Source: Benincasa hispida
Taxonomy: Eukaryota > Streptophyta > Magnoliopsida > Cucurbitales > Cucurbitaceae
DNA: 64,000 nt
NCBI RefSeq assembly: GCF_009727055.1
Contig: NC_052359.1
Span: 23,222,501-23,286,500 of the forward strand
Direction: 5' to 3'
The notes under the pieces are model-generated. The model was given only the letters and a program-made list of their open reading frames with translations, made no database searches and had not been told where the DNA came from. Positions 1-11,231 of this stretch are shown here, in pieces. Both the position numbers and the translations under genes were made by a program. Positions within the stretch are counted from its first letter, which is position 1. Each line of letters begins with the position of its first letter.

Positions 1-652
1 ATTTTTCTATATTTGAAAATAACCCTATAATGTATCTCTATACATTATATTAATTGTATCTTATATAATTAATGAACATTTCCTTATTTAATTTGCAAAT
101 TTAAATTTATCCAAAACTAATTAACCTTGTTTTACCTTAGTGAGCTAATGGAGGACCTAACTTACAGATTAGCAAATCCAATTATTCGAGATCAATTAAT
201 TAAACTCTTTTAAATTAATCAACATTCATTAACTGTTGGTCAGTCCATTAAAAATTCACATCTGCACTCTTCGCATTGTAGATATATTTCTGTATATATG
301 GGTATAACCAATCCATATTAAATCAACCCTTCATGAACTACCCGTAATTACAGCTGGGTCAAATTACTATTTTACCCCTGTAATTATATCTAACTCCTTA
401 AGTACCACTGATCTATCTAATGAACAATTTGTTTATAGTTCAATTATAAACTAAATCCTTCTTGGGCTAGTGAGAGGGTGAGGCCTCATTGTTCAAAACT
501 CTAAATCAACCCTCAAGGGAGCAATTCATCTACTTACTTGACAGGAAGGAGTGAGTTTCATCTTGTATAGCTATGTTCTCAGCTGTTTACTCGGACAAAT
601 CTTTAAAATGGTAGGCTTATTGAATTGACGACTTGGGCCACTCTCACCTAGA
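1..652 (-). mobile_element. Copia-type LTR, outer (3') part, cut by window start
   Basis: This AT-rich stretch matches, in the same order, the LTR at 43545-44898 and the more diverged LTRs near 7-11 kb. Shared landmarks are the block around 180-215 (aattaattaaactctttt), the 'atatatttctgt' word near 285, and the 'gggtgaggcctcattgttcaa' block near 475-500. Orientation is inferred from the terminus at 3317, which reads TGTTGGGATG on the minus strand. The LTR continues after the CACTA insertion at 2843-3317 and runs off the left edge, so its full length and partner are unknown. No coding sequence is present. Confidence 0.7.
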
Positions 653-703
653 CACTAGAAGAATTTCAGGCATTAATATCAGTTTTAAATCGAAAATAAG
701 GGC

Positions 704-814
704 TTTAATGTCGGTTGACAACCGACATTAAACATAGTGTTATTAAAGCCCTTTAATGTCGGTTGTCTTTAATGTCAGTTTTAAACAAACATTAAAGGGC
801 TTTAATAACACTAT
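704..814. repeat. Nested perfect inverted repeats in the CACTA left end
   Basis: Two perfect palindromes lie side by side. Positions 704-717 and 719-732 are 14-bp arms (TTTAATGTCGGTTG and its complement) with a 1-nt loop. Positions 734-759 and 789-814 are 26-bp arms separated by 29 nt. Together they would form strong hairpins in RNA or single-stranded DNA. The repeated TTTAATGTCGGTT word is the usual kind of transposase-binding subterminal motif, but binding is inferred. Confidence 0.8.
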
Positions 815-1569
815 CTTTAATGTCGATTGCAACTGACATTAAAGTTCTTTAATGAAATTTGCAACTGACATTAAAGCCCAGAATCTGTCCGTTTTATCAA
901 TTATTGTCCCTTTTTTTAAATTTCATTGTCGAATCCATTTTTTTTTTGGTAAAAAAGTATAACATGACACATCATCAACGAACACTGTGGCTATGACAAA
1001 TTATTTATTTATGGATTGCAAATCTATTACATTTAGTCCATAAATTCTGCTATAAATTATAATTTAAAAGGCCGTACAATAATTCAGCCCTTGAAAACAC
1101 AAATTACAAGTAATACAAACATTATGATTTTACAAACATTATGAGTTTACTATCCCTCTCCACTTGGTAAGTATGGATCCCTTCATAATTCTTCTTGAAC
1201 AGACTCCCCTAGCTTCAGCAGTGTTTGGTTATAGCCATCTTTGTTTGACCACTGTTGTTCAAAGGATCACAAACAATAAAGGTTTAAGACAAAGAATTGA
1301 AAGTAAAAATGTGATCAAAATTCATATTCAACTAACCGTGTTTATTGGAAATGTGTATAAATGGTACATTCAAGGCAAAATTCTTTACTAGAGTTCCCCA
1401 AGAAAAAGCATAAAGAGGTTGCGAAATCAAATCTTTACTCCTTTGTTGCACCTGCAAAACAAGAAAACTCAATAGTTGAATAAATGAGAGAATCTTCTTT
1501 TTAAAATTATGAGTCATCAACTAAAACTTATTAAAACTGTGAGTCAAACATTCTTTTAGTGTATTTAAT

Positions 1570-2170
1570 TAGCATAACGCACATGTTCTCAAGCCAATCA
1601 ATCGTTTAGTTCCTGCATCTATCACTTAGCTCCAACGACCCATCGTGTAGCTCAATCGTTTAGTAAACGATCTTGCGCAAAGGCTATTGTTTAGCTACTG
1701 TGCCCATCGTTTACCTCCATCATTTAGTGCTGACGCCTTATCGTCTAACGCATTTGCCTATAGCTTAACGTCATCACCTATCTCTTAGCATTCCACCTAT
1801 CGTGTAGCACGTCTGCTCATCGTCTAGCGTATCACAGCTATCGTCTAGCGTTCATGCCCATCGCATAGCGCCATCGTGTAGTCTATCGCTTAGTGCTCGC
1901 CTACACGATCAACGATTGTCCAGCGCCTGCCTACACAATCGTCCAGCGCCCGCCTACACGATTGTTCAGCGCCCGCGCATCTGCTATACGATCGCCCAGT
2001 GCTTTTCTATATGATCGACGATCGTCCAGCGCCCGCCTACACGATCGTCTAGCGACCACGCATATCTACACGATCGTCTAGTGCATCGCTTAGCTCCACG
2101 CATCTGCTATATGATCGTCTACCTCATAATTTAGCTCCCCGCATTGCTATATGACCGTCTACCCAACGCC
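1570..2170. repeat. Degenerate short-repeat block (ATCGT-TAG words)
   Basis: About 600 bp consist of drifting copies of words such as atcgtctagcg, atcgtttag and gcccgcctacacgatcgt. Spacing runs from about 12 to 30 bp with no fixed period. The clearest stretch is 1905-2060, where the unit is roughly 25-30 bp. It lies in the middle of the CACTA element and explains the short open frame at 1893-2081, which is not a gene. The same word recurs at 7127-7200 and 9600-9735 in Copia LTRs. Confidence 0.65.
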
Positions 2171-2842
2171 TTCAGATCTTCAGATTTGGACGAAGAGAGT
2201 TTAAGAGGGGAAACTAAACATTGAAAAAGAAGAAGAGCATACTAATCTAGACGAACGATGAACGGCAAACTTCAGATCTTCAGATCTGGACTTCAAATCG
2301 AACGACGAATGGCAGCACACACCACGTGGGAATATGAACTTCAGATCTGAAGATACATGATTAGCATATCAAGTTTGGGTGCTTATTTATCAAACCGAGA
2401 GTATAAGACACAGAAAAATAGTTGAAAGGGAGTAGCAGACTGGGCTGTGGCGCTTCGACAAAACAAGCAACAGATCCGGGTGATTGAGTGCGGTGGCACG
2501 GGTTGCACAACGAACAGACCTGCACGGAAGCCAGATTTACACCACAAAAGACTCTTCACCCAGATCGACAGACAAATGGCAAGGTTTTGGAAGAGAGAAG
2601 TGAGAAAGAAGAGGGTCTGAAGAGGGAAGTGTGAGAATGAGAGGAAAAAGAAAATAGGGGGAGAATGAAGAGGAAAAAATTAAACGGGTTTTTAATGTCG
2701 GTTTAAAATCGACATTAAAGGTACCCGTACAATGTCAGTTTAAAACCGACAGTAAAGATCTGCTTTCAAAAAATATATATATATATTATACATCCGATTT
2801 CACTTTTTTGAACCGACATTAAAGCCCAAAATTCTTATAGTA

Positions 2843-3317
2843 ATACAAATCAAAGGACTACCTTGATAGACAAGAATTCATAACTCACTTAAGATTGAGG
2901 TCGACTTACCTATGGTCATTTTATGAAATGTTGATCTCTTTAGTCAATGGTATTATAAATAGAGATTAATCATTTCACGGTCCGACCTTATACCAACTCT
3001 TTGTATAGGACACCTCCACTCGCATGTCTCCGCATGAACGATTTGGATCAACTCGTTTGTAATACTTACAATTCTTATAACATTTACAAAGTGGGTCGTA
3101 TCCGTAGTGCCACAGTATAAGGCATCCGACCTTATGCATATATTATAGACTAGTTAGGTTATTACTTGAACATGATCCACCTGTATGTCTACCACATACT
3201 ATTCAAGTTATATAAAATATCCTTGGATCTTTCCTTATGGATAATTGCAAATATAAAGTAATTAACCATTATTTCAAATAACATATTAACTATGATGCTA
3301 TAGCATACATCCCAACA
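2843..3317 (-). mobile_element. Copia-type LTR, inner (5') part
   Basis: This is the continuation of the LTR at 1-652 beyond the CACTA insertion. It contains landmarks common to the family: the tacaaatcaaagg junction, 'gaccttataccaactctttgtatagga', the zone resembling 'caaagtgggtcgtatccgtagtg', and an end reading agcatacatcccaaca on the plus strand. On the minus strand it therefore starts TGTTGGGATG. No polypurine tract abuts the end, so this is probably a 5' LTR whose element extends left of the window, or a solo LTR. Confidence 0.7.
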
Positions 3318-3400
3318 CCTAATGGAGAGGTGAATAGGCCCATTGCTTAACAAAATTTGAACTTATACATAAATTTAAACAAAATAAATTCAATTATTAT
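3318..3400. other. Short AT-rich spacer
   Basis: No gene or repeat boundary is recognised between the Copia LTR terminus and the solo LTR. The last five bases (attat) serve as the left target duplication of the next element. Confidence 0.5.
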
Positions 3401-4034
3401 TGTTACGGGTGATTTTGGACTGAAGAGTATAAATGACATTTAGAAATGACAAAATCAAGTAGAAGTATGATACAGGCCAAAGTGGCATCTAAAGACCGAA
3501 ATGGGCCTAGGAGAAGAGGACGAACCTGAGCCTAGCCTAAGCCAGTGACCTCGGCCTTGGCCTTGGGCTGAGGTCGATCCTTGCCAAACGTCTAATGGGG
3601 CATGCTTTTACGCATGCCCCGCCCAAAGCAACATTTTAGGCTCAAGATATGGCCTAAACGAGACACTTGACCTTGGCCTGGGGCTGAGGCCGACCTTAGA
3701 CAAAAAACGAAACTGAGCACGACCTTTGACTTGGTAGGTTATCTAGTTATCCTAAAGCGACTTGAAAACCCTAGAGCACACCCTAGGTCAACTTTCTCTA
3801 TAAATACGTCATTATAACTTCATATGAGATAAATTGAGGTCATACTCTTAAACTCTCTACTTTCCACATTATTTCACTCTCTGACTTAAGCATTAGAGTG
3901 TGTGTGACAAGCACCACATCGATGTGTAGGTTTTCTCTTTTGCAAGCCACGTTCTTCTCCCTTTCAAATAAATTCGTCACTGGTATCATTGAAAGTTAGG
4001 TGAATTCACTCTTGTCCTAAATTTGGCATCAACA
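3401..4034 (+). mobile_element. Compact solo LTR (634 bp)
   Basis: The segment starts TGTTACGGGT and ends GGCATCAACA, so it has the TG...CA ends of an LTR. It is flanked by attat on the left and tttat on the right, a 5-bp target duplication with one mismatch. A TATA box (tataaatac) sits at 3799-3807, about 400 bp in, as expected at a U3/R border. There is no internal coding region or second LTR nearby, so it is read as a solo LTR left by recombination. A GC-richer central part (3480-3700) contains repeated ggccttggccttgggctgagg-type words. Family is not assigned. Confidence 0.65.
3799..3807 (+). promoter_or_regulatory. TATA box of the solo LTR
   Basis: The sequence tataaatac, preceded by a pyrimidine-rich ctttctc, is the canonical plant RNA polymerase II TATA element at an LTR U3/R border. 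Activity is inferred only. Confidence 0.55.
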
Positions 4035-5570
4035 TTTATTACTCGAATAGACACTCTAAAATATACTAGAAATATTCCACAAAAATTCTATACATGCAGT
4101 CTACTAACAAAACAAATAGCAGAAATCAAGAAAATAGAGAAAGAAATGGCAACAAAAATTTTTACTTCAGACTTCCAAGCATAATAAATAAATATATTTT
4201 AATTTTAATAATTAAAAAGATAAAAAAAAAATAATTTTTTTTAATAAAAATGGAGTCACGCCAACTTCATGTTAACTGACCAGGGGACTAAAAAGAAATG
4301 TTTTCAAATATATAAAATAAGCCAACTTATTTATAAATATAACAAAATGTGATAGATAGTGATATTTTACTATATTTAAAAGTATTTCTAATAGTTTTGT
4401 CATTTAAAACAATTCCTTGACAAAAATGCTAGCAAATACAACTATGAAAAATAAAATGGTTAAGTTTGAAAATTCTAGAACTCAAATATAATCTAGACAA
4501 AATCTTAGAGATGAGAATGGTAATCTTTCCTGGATTTAATGAATGATACAAAGATATGGTAGATGAATAATGAAATAGTATTTAAAATTGATGTGAGGGA
4601 AGAAGATGGGATCCATGATGGGTGTTGGAGAATGATTTAGAATATACACCATAATAATACAAGAAGAAGACGACAAAAGGAAGATGGGTTTTGCAAAGTA
4701 TTTGAGTAGAGAGGTAATAAAGAAAAGAGAGAGTAATGAATAAGGAGTAGAAGGGAGCTTTAATTTGCCTCGTGCGTCTGCCTGGTCTTGTCCTTTCCAC
4801 ACAGCCCTGCAATTTCAACGCCCATCCTCTCCCTTTTTCGCCTTTGCTTTTATATATATTTCTTCCGTATACTGTCATTGTTCTGATTTTGGTCTATGAA
4901 TATGATAATCAGCCTAATGCTTGTGGGTTTGTGTCTGTCATAAAAGCCAACCAAAACACACTGGCCATTCCCATTTATCTAAAGTACACTTCACCTGATT
5001 TAAACGCTTGCTTGCAACAGAAGACTTAATGTGTAATAGTAAGTACTGCTGTGTCAAATAATAACAGCAATAATAATCATCGATGTGGACGTGACTCGCT
5101 ATATTTGATCATGTACTCCAAACTCCAAGTAACTTGTTGTGAAGACGCATTATACTGCAAAAACATTGATGAACGGGTGGCCTAATTTAGTTGACACATG
5201 AGGAGTTATCTAAAATGGCTCACATTTTTTTTACCCAAAACAAGCAAGGGAAGAACTATTTAATTAGTCTAGACAACTCAAAACTATCCATACATTGAGT
5301 TATGCCGAAATAATTGACGATTTAGCTATATTCATAGATAGGGTGAGAGAAAATTTTATTATTTTGAGAGAAACATAGTACCAATTACAAAGATATAATA
5401 CATGTAAGAGTTAGAAAGTTTATATATGATATCATTCTTAAACTCTAAACAGAATAAGCCCAAAATAAGACTCAAAATATAAGTAGTATATTAATAGTCA
5501 TATACCTTAGACAAAATATGTGCTTTCTCCGATGTTTTAATGTATGTTTAGGGATAATTTTGAAATTGTT
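4035..5570. other. AT-rich intergenic spacer without a recognised gene
   Basis: Open frames here (for example 4582-4878 on the minus strand and 4772-5029 on the plus strand) have no recognisable domain, overlap each other on both strands, and look like chance frames. The only compositional change is a pyrimidine-rich, less AT-rich patch near 4765-4860. I see no reliable promoter, RNA gene or transposon end. Confidence 0.5.
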
Positions 5571-5718
5571 AAAATCATTTTTGTTGTACTTTTATCCAAG
5601 TAAGGTGTGTTTAAATGATGTGTTTAAATGATGAATTTCTAGTTAAAATTATTTTTGTTGCACTTTTATCCAAGTAAGGTGTGTTTAAGTGATATATTTA
5701 AATGATGAATTTTTAGGT
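5571..5718. repeat. Tandem duplication, 74-bp unit, two copies
   Basis: Copies at 5571-5644 and 5645-5718 share the string 'tttttgttg.acttttatccaagtaaggtgtgttta' and end in atgaatttctag or atgaatttttag. They differ at a handful of sites. The unit is not coding. Confidence 0.75.
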
Positions 5719-5746
5719 ATCAAACATCAGAGAAGTGAGTTTGAAT

Positions 5747-6651
5747 GTTGGGGAAAAAATGAAATAAAAACAAAATGTTTAGATCCCAAACAAAGCGTCT
5801 AGTTCAAAGTAGAGATAAAATTAGAATTATGCACTTGGAGGACCTAGTGTCGGAGTGTTGCACAACGCTAGACAACGACGATACTCATAAGCACCATGGC
5901 GATGTCTTGTGGCGGCGTGGTGCCAGCACACTTAAGGAAAGTTGTTTGCGGAAGAGAAGACCATGGAATTGTGGCAGTGTCTTAGATATGGAAATCATCA
6001 AATTTGGAAAGGCCACAACATTGTGGCGCTCTCAACACTCTATAAATACCATCTTTAGTCCTCTAGGTAAAACATACCTCAGCCTCTAGCCGAATTCCCC
6101 ACTTCATCCTCTCTCTTTTCTTTGTATTTTCTCATCTTTATGCTGTACCTTTGTCATATACATTTGTACCGATATAAGATGAATATTTGTATGGACTAAG
6201 AGGTTAGTTCTAGCTCGGGTTAGGTTTTCTTGGTTGCAACGCTTGTGAGACTCGTTCTGAGTTTGATTGTTTCTATATTGTCTATGGATATTCAGCTTGC
6301 ATTAACTTCATGATTGTGTGTTTTTGAGAATGTCAGACAAACTAGTCAAAGTTGCATGATCTATTGCTATAGGTTAAGCTTAATTCATAATAGATGAGAT
6401 TCTTAGTTGCATGATGGCAAAGTTAAGTTAAACTTGTGAAGTTGTTTGGTGTCCATTGAATAAGCATTGTGTATCTAACTCAGTTAAATATCGTACTATT
6501 TGGTTTGTGAGACATTACCTACTCGTCCTGCAACTTAACTTTATCACGAGAACTTAATGCAGTTGTTTGACATGTTTAGGATGCATTACATCTAAATGTG
6601 TCGATTGATTAATTATTTTGGACTTCCATTTAGCATTAATAAATATGTTGG
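5747..6651 (+). mobile_element. Possible LTR-like fragment with TATA box
   Basis: A TATA box (tataaatac) lies at 6041-6049 in a context typical of LTR promoters in this window (ctctcaacactctataaatacc). It is followed by a pyrimidine-rich leader-like tract at 6090-6140. The start may be TGTTGGGG near 5747 or TGTTTAGATC near 5776, but I cannot define either end or a target duplication. It could equally be the promoter of a lost gene. The short frame at 5775-6089 has no recognisable product. Confidence 0.3.
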
Positions 6652-6750
6652 TGATAAGTTATAGAAATAAAAGTTATTATATCCTTTTATTTAGAATAAT
6701 TAGGAAAAATTAGAGTAAAATGCATTAACTTGATATCAATTGAAGGAACT
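6652..6750 (+). mobile_element. Tat-like LTR, first ~100 bp only
   Basis: The segment begins TGATAAGTTATAGAAATAA and continues with the ccttttatttagaataattag words that open the LTRs at 33145 (minus) and 39835 (plus). It breaks off where the antisense Copia LTR begins at about 6751. Only the U3 tip is kept, including a weakened version of the terminal hairpin. Confidence 0.65.
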
Positions 6751-8716
6751 TGATTTACAAGATCCATGAGTGGAAGCAGATTGTCCAAAACCCATTTCAA
6801 TTGAAAACAAACGTTTACAATAAAACAATACAGATTATGCATCATAACATAAGTTACAACATGCTTTTGAACAACAAGAAGGATTTAGAGAATATACCTT
6901 TGAAGAACTCTTCTTCGTGTAAATCCCTCGAACTGTCACAAACACTTCAAACAATCACGAACTCTCCAAACAACAACAAGAACTCGAACCAAAATGTGTA
7001 GATACAACCACTTAGTTTCCTTAGTATTCTTAGGGTGAGAATCCTGAAGTGGTGGACTCTAGCTATTTTGGTTAAGAGGGAGTTTGAAGTTTGGAGGAGG
7101 AAGACGATTGAGGAAGAAGAAAACTATCGTATAGGTTTTTGCTTCAATCGTGTAGACTAAGAGTCTATCATATAATCTCTCTCAATCTATCGTATAGATT
7201 TCTTAAGTTGTGATTGATTAGTTATGGAAAAAATAAAATCTTATTTTATTTTTTCATTAGCCACAAAAAACCACTTAACTTCCCACTAAGGTGGTTAGAG
7301 AGAAAAAAGAAATTAATTATCCAATAATTAATAATATAAATAAATATGATAACCAACTTATTATATTATATTTATAATCTATAGTTTTAATATTGCATCA
7401 TATACAATATAAATTATAGTTCTTTTTCTCTATTTTATGGCATTTAATATAAATCATATTTATATTAAATTTAACAACTATGAATCTCATTCATAGAAAA
7501 TATATTTAAATCATATTCAAATATTTATTCCTCCAATTAAAGAATAATGTACACTATGTCAATATATCATATATAATTGAATCAATTTAATTATATCATA
7601 TATAATAAATTCCCTCTTATTAATTTGAACATTTCAAATTAACCCAAAAACTGATTCTCAACTAAATCCTTTTGAGCTACCAAGGGGTCCTTATAGACCT
7701 GTAGCTTGAAGCTCGAACGGTACGTGAATAATTAATTAAACTCTTTAATTACATTATCCAGCATCTGTTTACTGTCGGACACTACATTAAAGATCGATAG
7801 CTGCACTCTTCACATTACAGATATATTTCTGTGTTCATTGGATATAACCAATCAACAGTACGATGACCCTTCACAAATTGCTCATAAGTATAGCTGGGCT
7901 AAATTACCGTTTTTCCCCTGTAGTTACCTTTAACTTCTTAAGTACCACTAATCCCTTTAATGAACAATATATCATTGTCGTACTATGAGTATACCCCTAT
8001 CGGGCCAGACGAGGATGTCGCACCACATTATTCAAGACCTGGAATCAGCCCTTAAAGGAGCAATTTATCTATTTTACCCCTACTTTGGGGAAAGAATTAA
8101 TTTCGTCTTGTGTTGCTAAGTTCGCAGCTCCCCATTTAGACAAATCCTCAAAATGGAAGGTTTGTTGAGTTGGCGATCTGGCCATTCTCCCCCATACAAA
8201 TCAAAGGACTGCAATCATAGACAGGAGTTCACAATTCACTTAGTATTATGGTCATGCTACCTATGGTCATCTTAGTGAAATGAAATTTTCTATTATGAAC
8301 AACATTATATAATGAGACTAAATATTTTGTGGTCCGATCTTATACAAACTTCTTTATATAGAATATCCCCGCTCGCATGTCTAATACATGAATGATCAGG
8401 ATCAGATCATTTGTAGCACTTTACAACAATTGTAACACCTACAAAGCGGGCCATATTCATTGTGTCACAAGGATAAGGTACCCAGCCTTATCCATATACT
8501 ACAGACCATTTAGGTTATCACTTAAACATGATCCACCTGTATGTCTCCATATACATGTTTAAGTTACAACGATAACCTTAGATGTTTGTTTATTGATTTG
8601 TGGTTAATGCATTTAAAATGTCCTATATTTCATAGACAAAGTGAATAAAATATCAAATATTTTTAATCACAGACACAAGTTTGTTCATACAAGGTTTACA
8701 AACTATATTATTAATC
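6751..8716 (-). mobile_element. Copia-type LTR, antisense
   Basis: This LTR is collinear with the 3' LTR of the Copia element at 9251-11229. Both contain the 'gacctgtagcttgaagctcgaacggtacgtgaat' type block (near 7697 and 10195), aattaattaaactcttta, an 'atatatttctgtg' word, the 'acagctgggc' block, 'ctcgcatgtc', and tgatccacctgtatgtc near the right. The length from the left TG (6751) to the last shared words is about 1.97 kb, close to the 1.98 kb of the other copy. The right end lacks the expected caaca terminus and seems truncated or replaced by the hairpin-bearing sequence that follows. Open frames inside are not genes. Confidence 0.6.
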
Positions 8717-8717
8717 T

Positions 8718-8794
8718 AGTTAACATGTTTCGAGTCCCGCATTATGAGATAATATTAATTCAGATCTCAGGTCGGGACACAGATCATGTTAACT
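8718..8794. repeat. Three-tier imperfect hairpin
   Basis: Outer arms AGTTAACATG (8718-8727) and CATGTTAACT (8785-8794) are perfect complements. After a symmetric 6-nt internal loop come GTCCCG (8734-8739) and CGGGAC (8773-8778). Further in are TGAGAT (8745-8750) and ATCTCA (8764-8769). The structure sits in a roughly 200-bp island (8717-8913) between two oppositely oriented Copia LTR pieces that matches neither. Function is unknown. Confidence 0.6.
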
Positions 8795-8913
8795 GGAAGT
8801 CATTATGATAATTAGGTTAAAGCATGTAAAATAGTATGTTTAATTATTTATAACCATTAATGAGTTATAATAACCTAGCTTTTAAGCTGATGAAGTCGGG
8901 CAGTTGATATTGT

Positions 8914-9245
8914 TGGGATTGGTGTCCTAATTCTCCCGGAGTCTCGTAGTTTGTAATCTATACACATTGTTATGAATAAAATAAGAGTTATTTTATTTGG
9001 CATTTACTCATATCCAATAAACAAAAGTTCAATGGTTATTGTATGTAAACTAAGCATGTATATGAGATATACAAGTGGATCATGCCTTAAGTTATAACCT
9101 AAATAGGTCTGTAGTATAAGAATTAAGGAGGGATACCTAATCCTAGTAATAATACGGATACGACTGCTTTGTAGAGGTTTGCAATGTTATATGAAGGATC
9201 TCATACCGAGAGTTCCATGAGCGGGTTTAGATCGCTCCGATTTCA
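8914..9245 (+). mobile_element. Copia-type LTR, first ~330 bp, sense
   Basis: The fragment begins TGTTGGGATTGGTGTCCTAA, a typical Copia LTR start, and then runs through words that are the reverse complement of the ends of the neighbouring antisense LTRs (for example aagtggatcatgccttaagt against acttaaacatgatccacct). It stops near 9245, where the antisense 3' LTR begins. A related sense fragment lies at 34079-34255. Confidence 0.6.
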
Positions 9246-9250
9246 CAGTG

Positions 9251-11229
9251 ACCAAACACAAAACACATACATTCCACACAAATAGTTTATGCATATAAAC
9301 CTAATTATTGGCATGCTCAAAATACAATAATTAACAAGGAAAGATTCATATCAAATGAAGACTCTCTTCGAACGTCTAAACCTAAGCAGTGGAAAACCTC
9401 CAACAGATCTACCAGCACTCGACGAGTATGTCGACTGCAACAACACAATCAGAATTACACGAACACTATAGTGGGGATGACACACCACAAAGTGAAACTC
9501 GAGTATCCTCGACGTGAAAACCTAAAGAGTGGGCTTTGGTGAGTTTGGTAAAGGACGGAGGATGACGCGTCGTGTAGACGATAAGCAAGTGGGAGATAAC
9601 ACTGTGCTATCGTATAGCGGAAGTGCTTATCGTATAGAAGAGCTACATGATCGTTTATGAAAGACTATACGATCGTTTAGGAAAATGTATACGATTGTTT
9701 TGAGAAAACATGAGGCAGACGATCGTTTAGACGAATGAGCTTTTGATGTATAGGCTCTAGTGATCGCTTTCACGGATTCTTTTTTGGGCACGAACATGCA
9801 CGATTTTGAAAATGAAAACAATTTTCATTTTTAATTCGTCGGTTACCATAACCATCGTAGCTCACTTCCCACATCCGAACGTGGATAAATTCGTTAATTA
9901 TCATATAATTAAACAATTAATTAATTAATAAATATAATCATATTATATTTATATCCTATAGTTTGGTATCACATATCTACTATAGTATTTTTCTTTTCTA
10001 CTTGATAAAAATCATATTTATATTAATTTCTTCTAAAATAATATATTTCATACATTTAGCCAATTTATATCATATGTAATTAACCAGTCCAATTATATCA
10101 TATTAATTGAACTTCCTCTTGTCAATTTAAACATTTCAAATTAACCCAAACACTGGTTCTCGACTTTATCCAAGCTACCCAGGTGACCTAATGGACCTGT
10201 GGCTCGAAGCTCCAATGGTACGTGAATAGCTAATTAAACTCTTTAGCCACGAGATCTATCATCCATTAGCTGTCAGTAATTCCACTAAAGAACCAACAGT
10301 TGAACTCTTCTTACCACAGATATATTTCTGTGTCCATCGAATATAATCAATCATGAGTACGATGACCCTTCACAGATGCTCGTAAGTACAGCTGGGCAAT
10401 TTACCGCTTTTCCCCTGTAGTTACTCTCACTCCTCAAATACCACTAATTCCTCTAATGAACAATACAACATAGTCCAACTATGTGTGAACACCTCTCGGG
10501 CTAAGAGATGGTGTGTGGCGCCACATCATTCAAGCCCCGAAATCAGCCCTTAAGGGAGCCATCTATCTACTTACCCTGCCTCGAGGAAGGAATGAATTCC
10601 ATTTTGTGTAGCTGAGTTCCCAACTCCCAAATTAGACGAATCTCCAAAATGGTAGTTTTGAATCGGCGACCTGGCCACTGCACCCATACAATCAAAGGAC
10701 CGCTCTCAATGGCAGGAGTTCCCAACGCACTCAGGATTGAGTCATGTTACCTATGGTCATCCTAGTGAAGTGAAGTCTCTGTCATGAACGATGTTATATA
10801 ACGAGACACTAACACTTCGTGTCAGGTCTTATACAAACTCTTTATAGGATGCCCCCGCTCGCATGTCCCCAACACGAATGATCAGGATCAGATCATCTGT
10901 GACAAGTCACATCACTTGTGACCATTCCATAAAGCGGGCCGCATCCGTAGCGTTACTAAGATAAGATTTCCCTCCTTCATCCATTAACTACAAACCATTT
11001 TGGTTATCACTCAAGACATGATCCACTTGTATGTCACCACATACATGTTTGAGTCACATACAGATAACCAAGGATTTTATGTTTATTGGTTTGTGGTAAA
11101 GCAAATAAAACAAATAACTAAGCAAACAAACAAGATGTGAAGTAAATATCATATATTAACAACACAGGTGTTCGTATTATACTGTTTACAAATTACAGGA
11201 TGCGAGACTTTAGGGCATGAACCTCAACA
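9251..11229 (-). mobile_element. 3' LTR of the Copia element (antisense)
   Basis: The right boundary is well supported. On the minus strand the pol end is followed by a polypurine tract (aagtggga near 11232-11240) and then TGTTGAGGTTCATG. The left boundary (TG at 9251) is a best estimate, because the adjoining sense LTR fragment has no clear junction. The LTR carries ATCGT-TAG words at 9600-9735 and the family block 'acctgtggctcgaagctccaatggtacgtgaat' near 10195. The matching 5' LTR was not found to the right of gag. Confidence 0.6.
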
Positions 11230-11231
11230 AT

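Larger units (their letters stand above)
653..2842. mobile_element. Non-autonomous CACTA-type DNA transposon
   Basis: The left end begins CACTAGAAGAATTTCAGGC. The right end, read inward on the other strand, is TACTATAAGAATTTTGGGC. These match at 15 of 19 positions, with the outermost C of the right end mutated. Both ends carry subterminal copies of TTTAATGTCGGTT, at about 700-880 and 2690-2830, as CACTA elements do. The uninterrupted host sequence survives in the related LTR near 44450 (ctcacccatacaaatc). It implies a 3-bp target duplication ATA, present as ATA on the right and mutated to AGA on the left. No transposase reading frame is visible in about 2.2 kb, so the element would need a transposase in trans. 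Short open frames inside come from the internal repeats. Confidence 0.75.

Noticed and set aside
1570..2170. Regularly spaced repeats resembling a CRISPR array
   Set aside because: Units drift, spacing varies, there are no unique spacers of constant length, and the DNA is from a plant nuclear genome.
4536..5029. Overlapping frames of 85-98 aa on both strands
   Set aside because: No recognisable domain, no conserved neighbour, overlap each other, AT-rich spacer composition.
5775..6089. 104-aa frame following an ATG
   Set aside because: No domain; lies across an LTR-like promoter region with a TATA box near its end.
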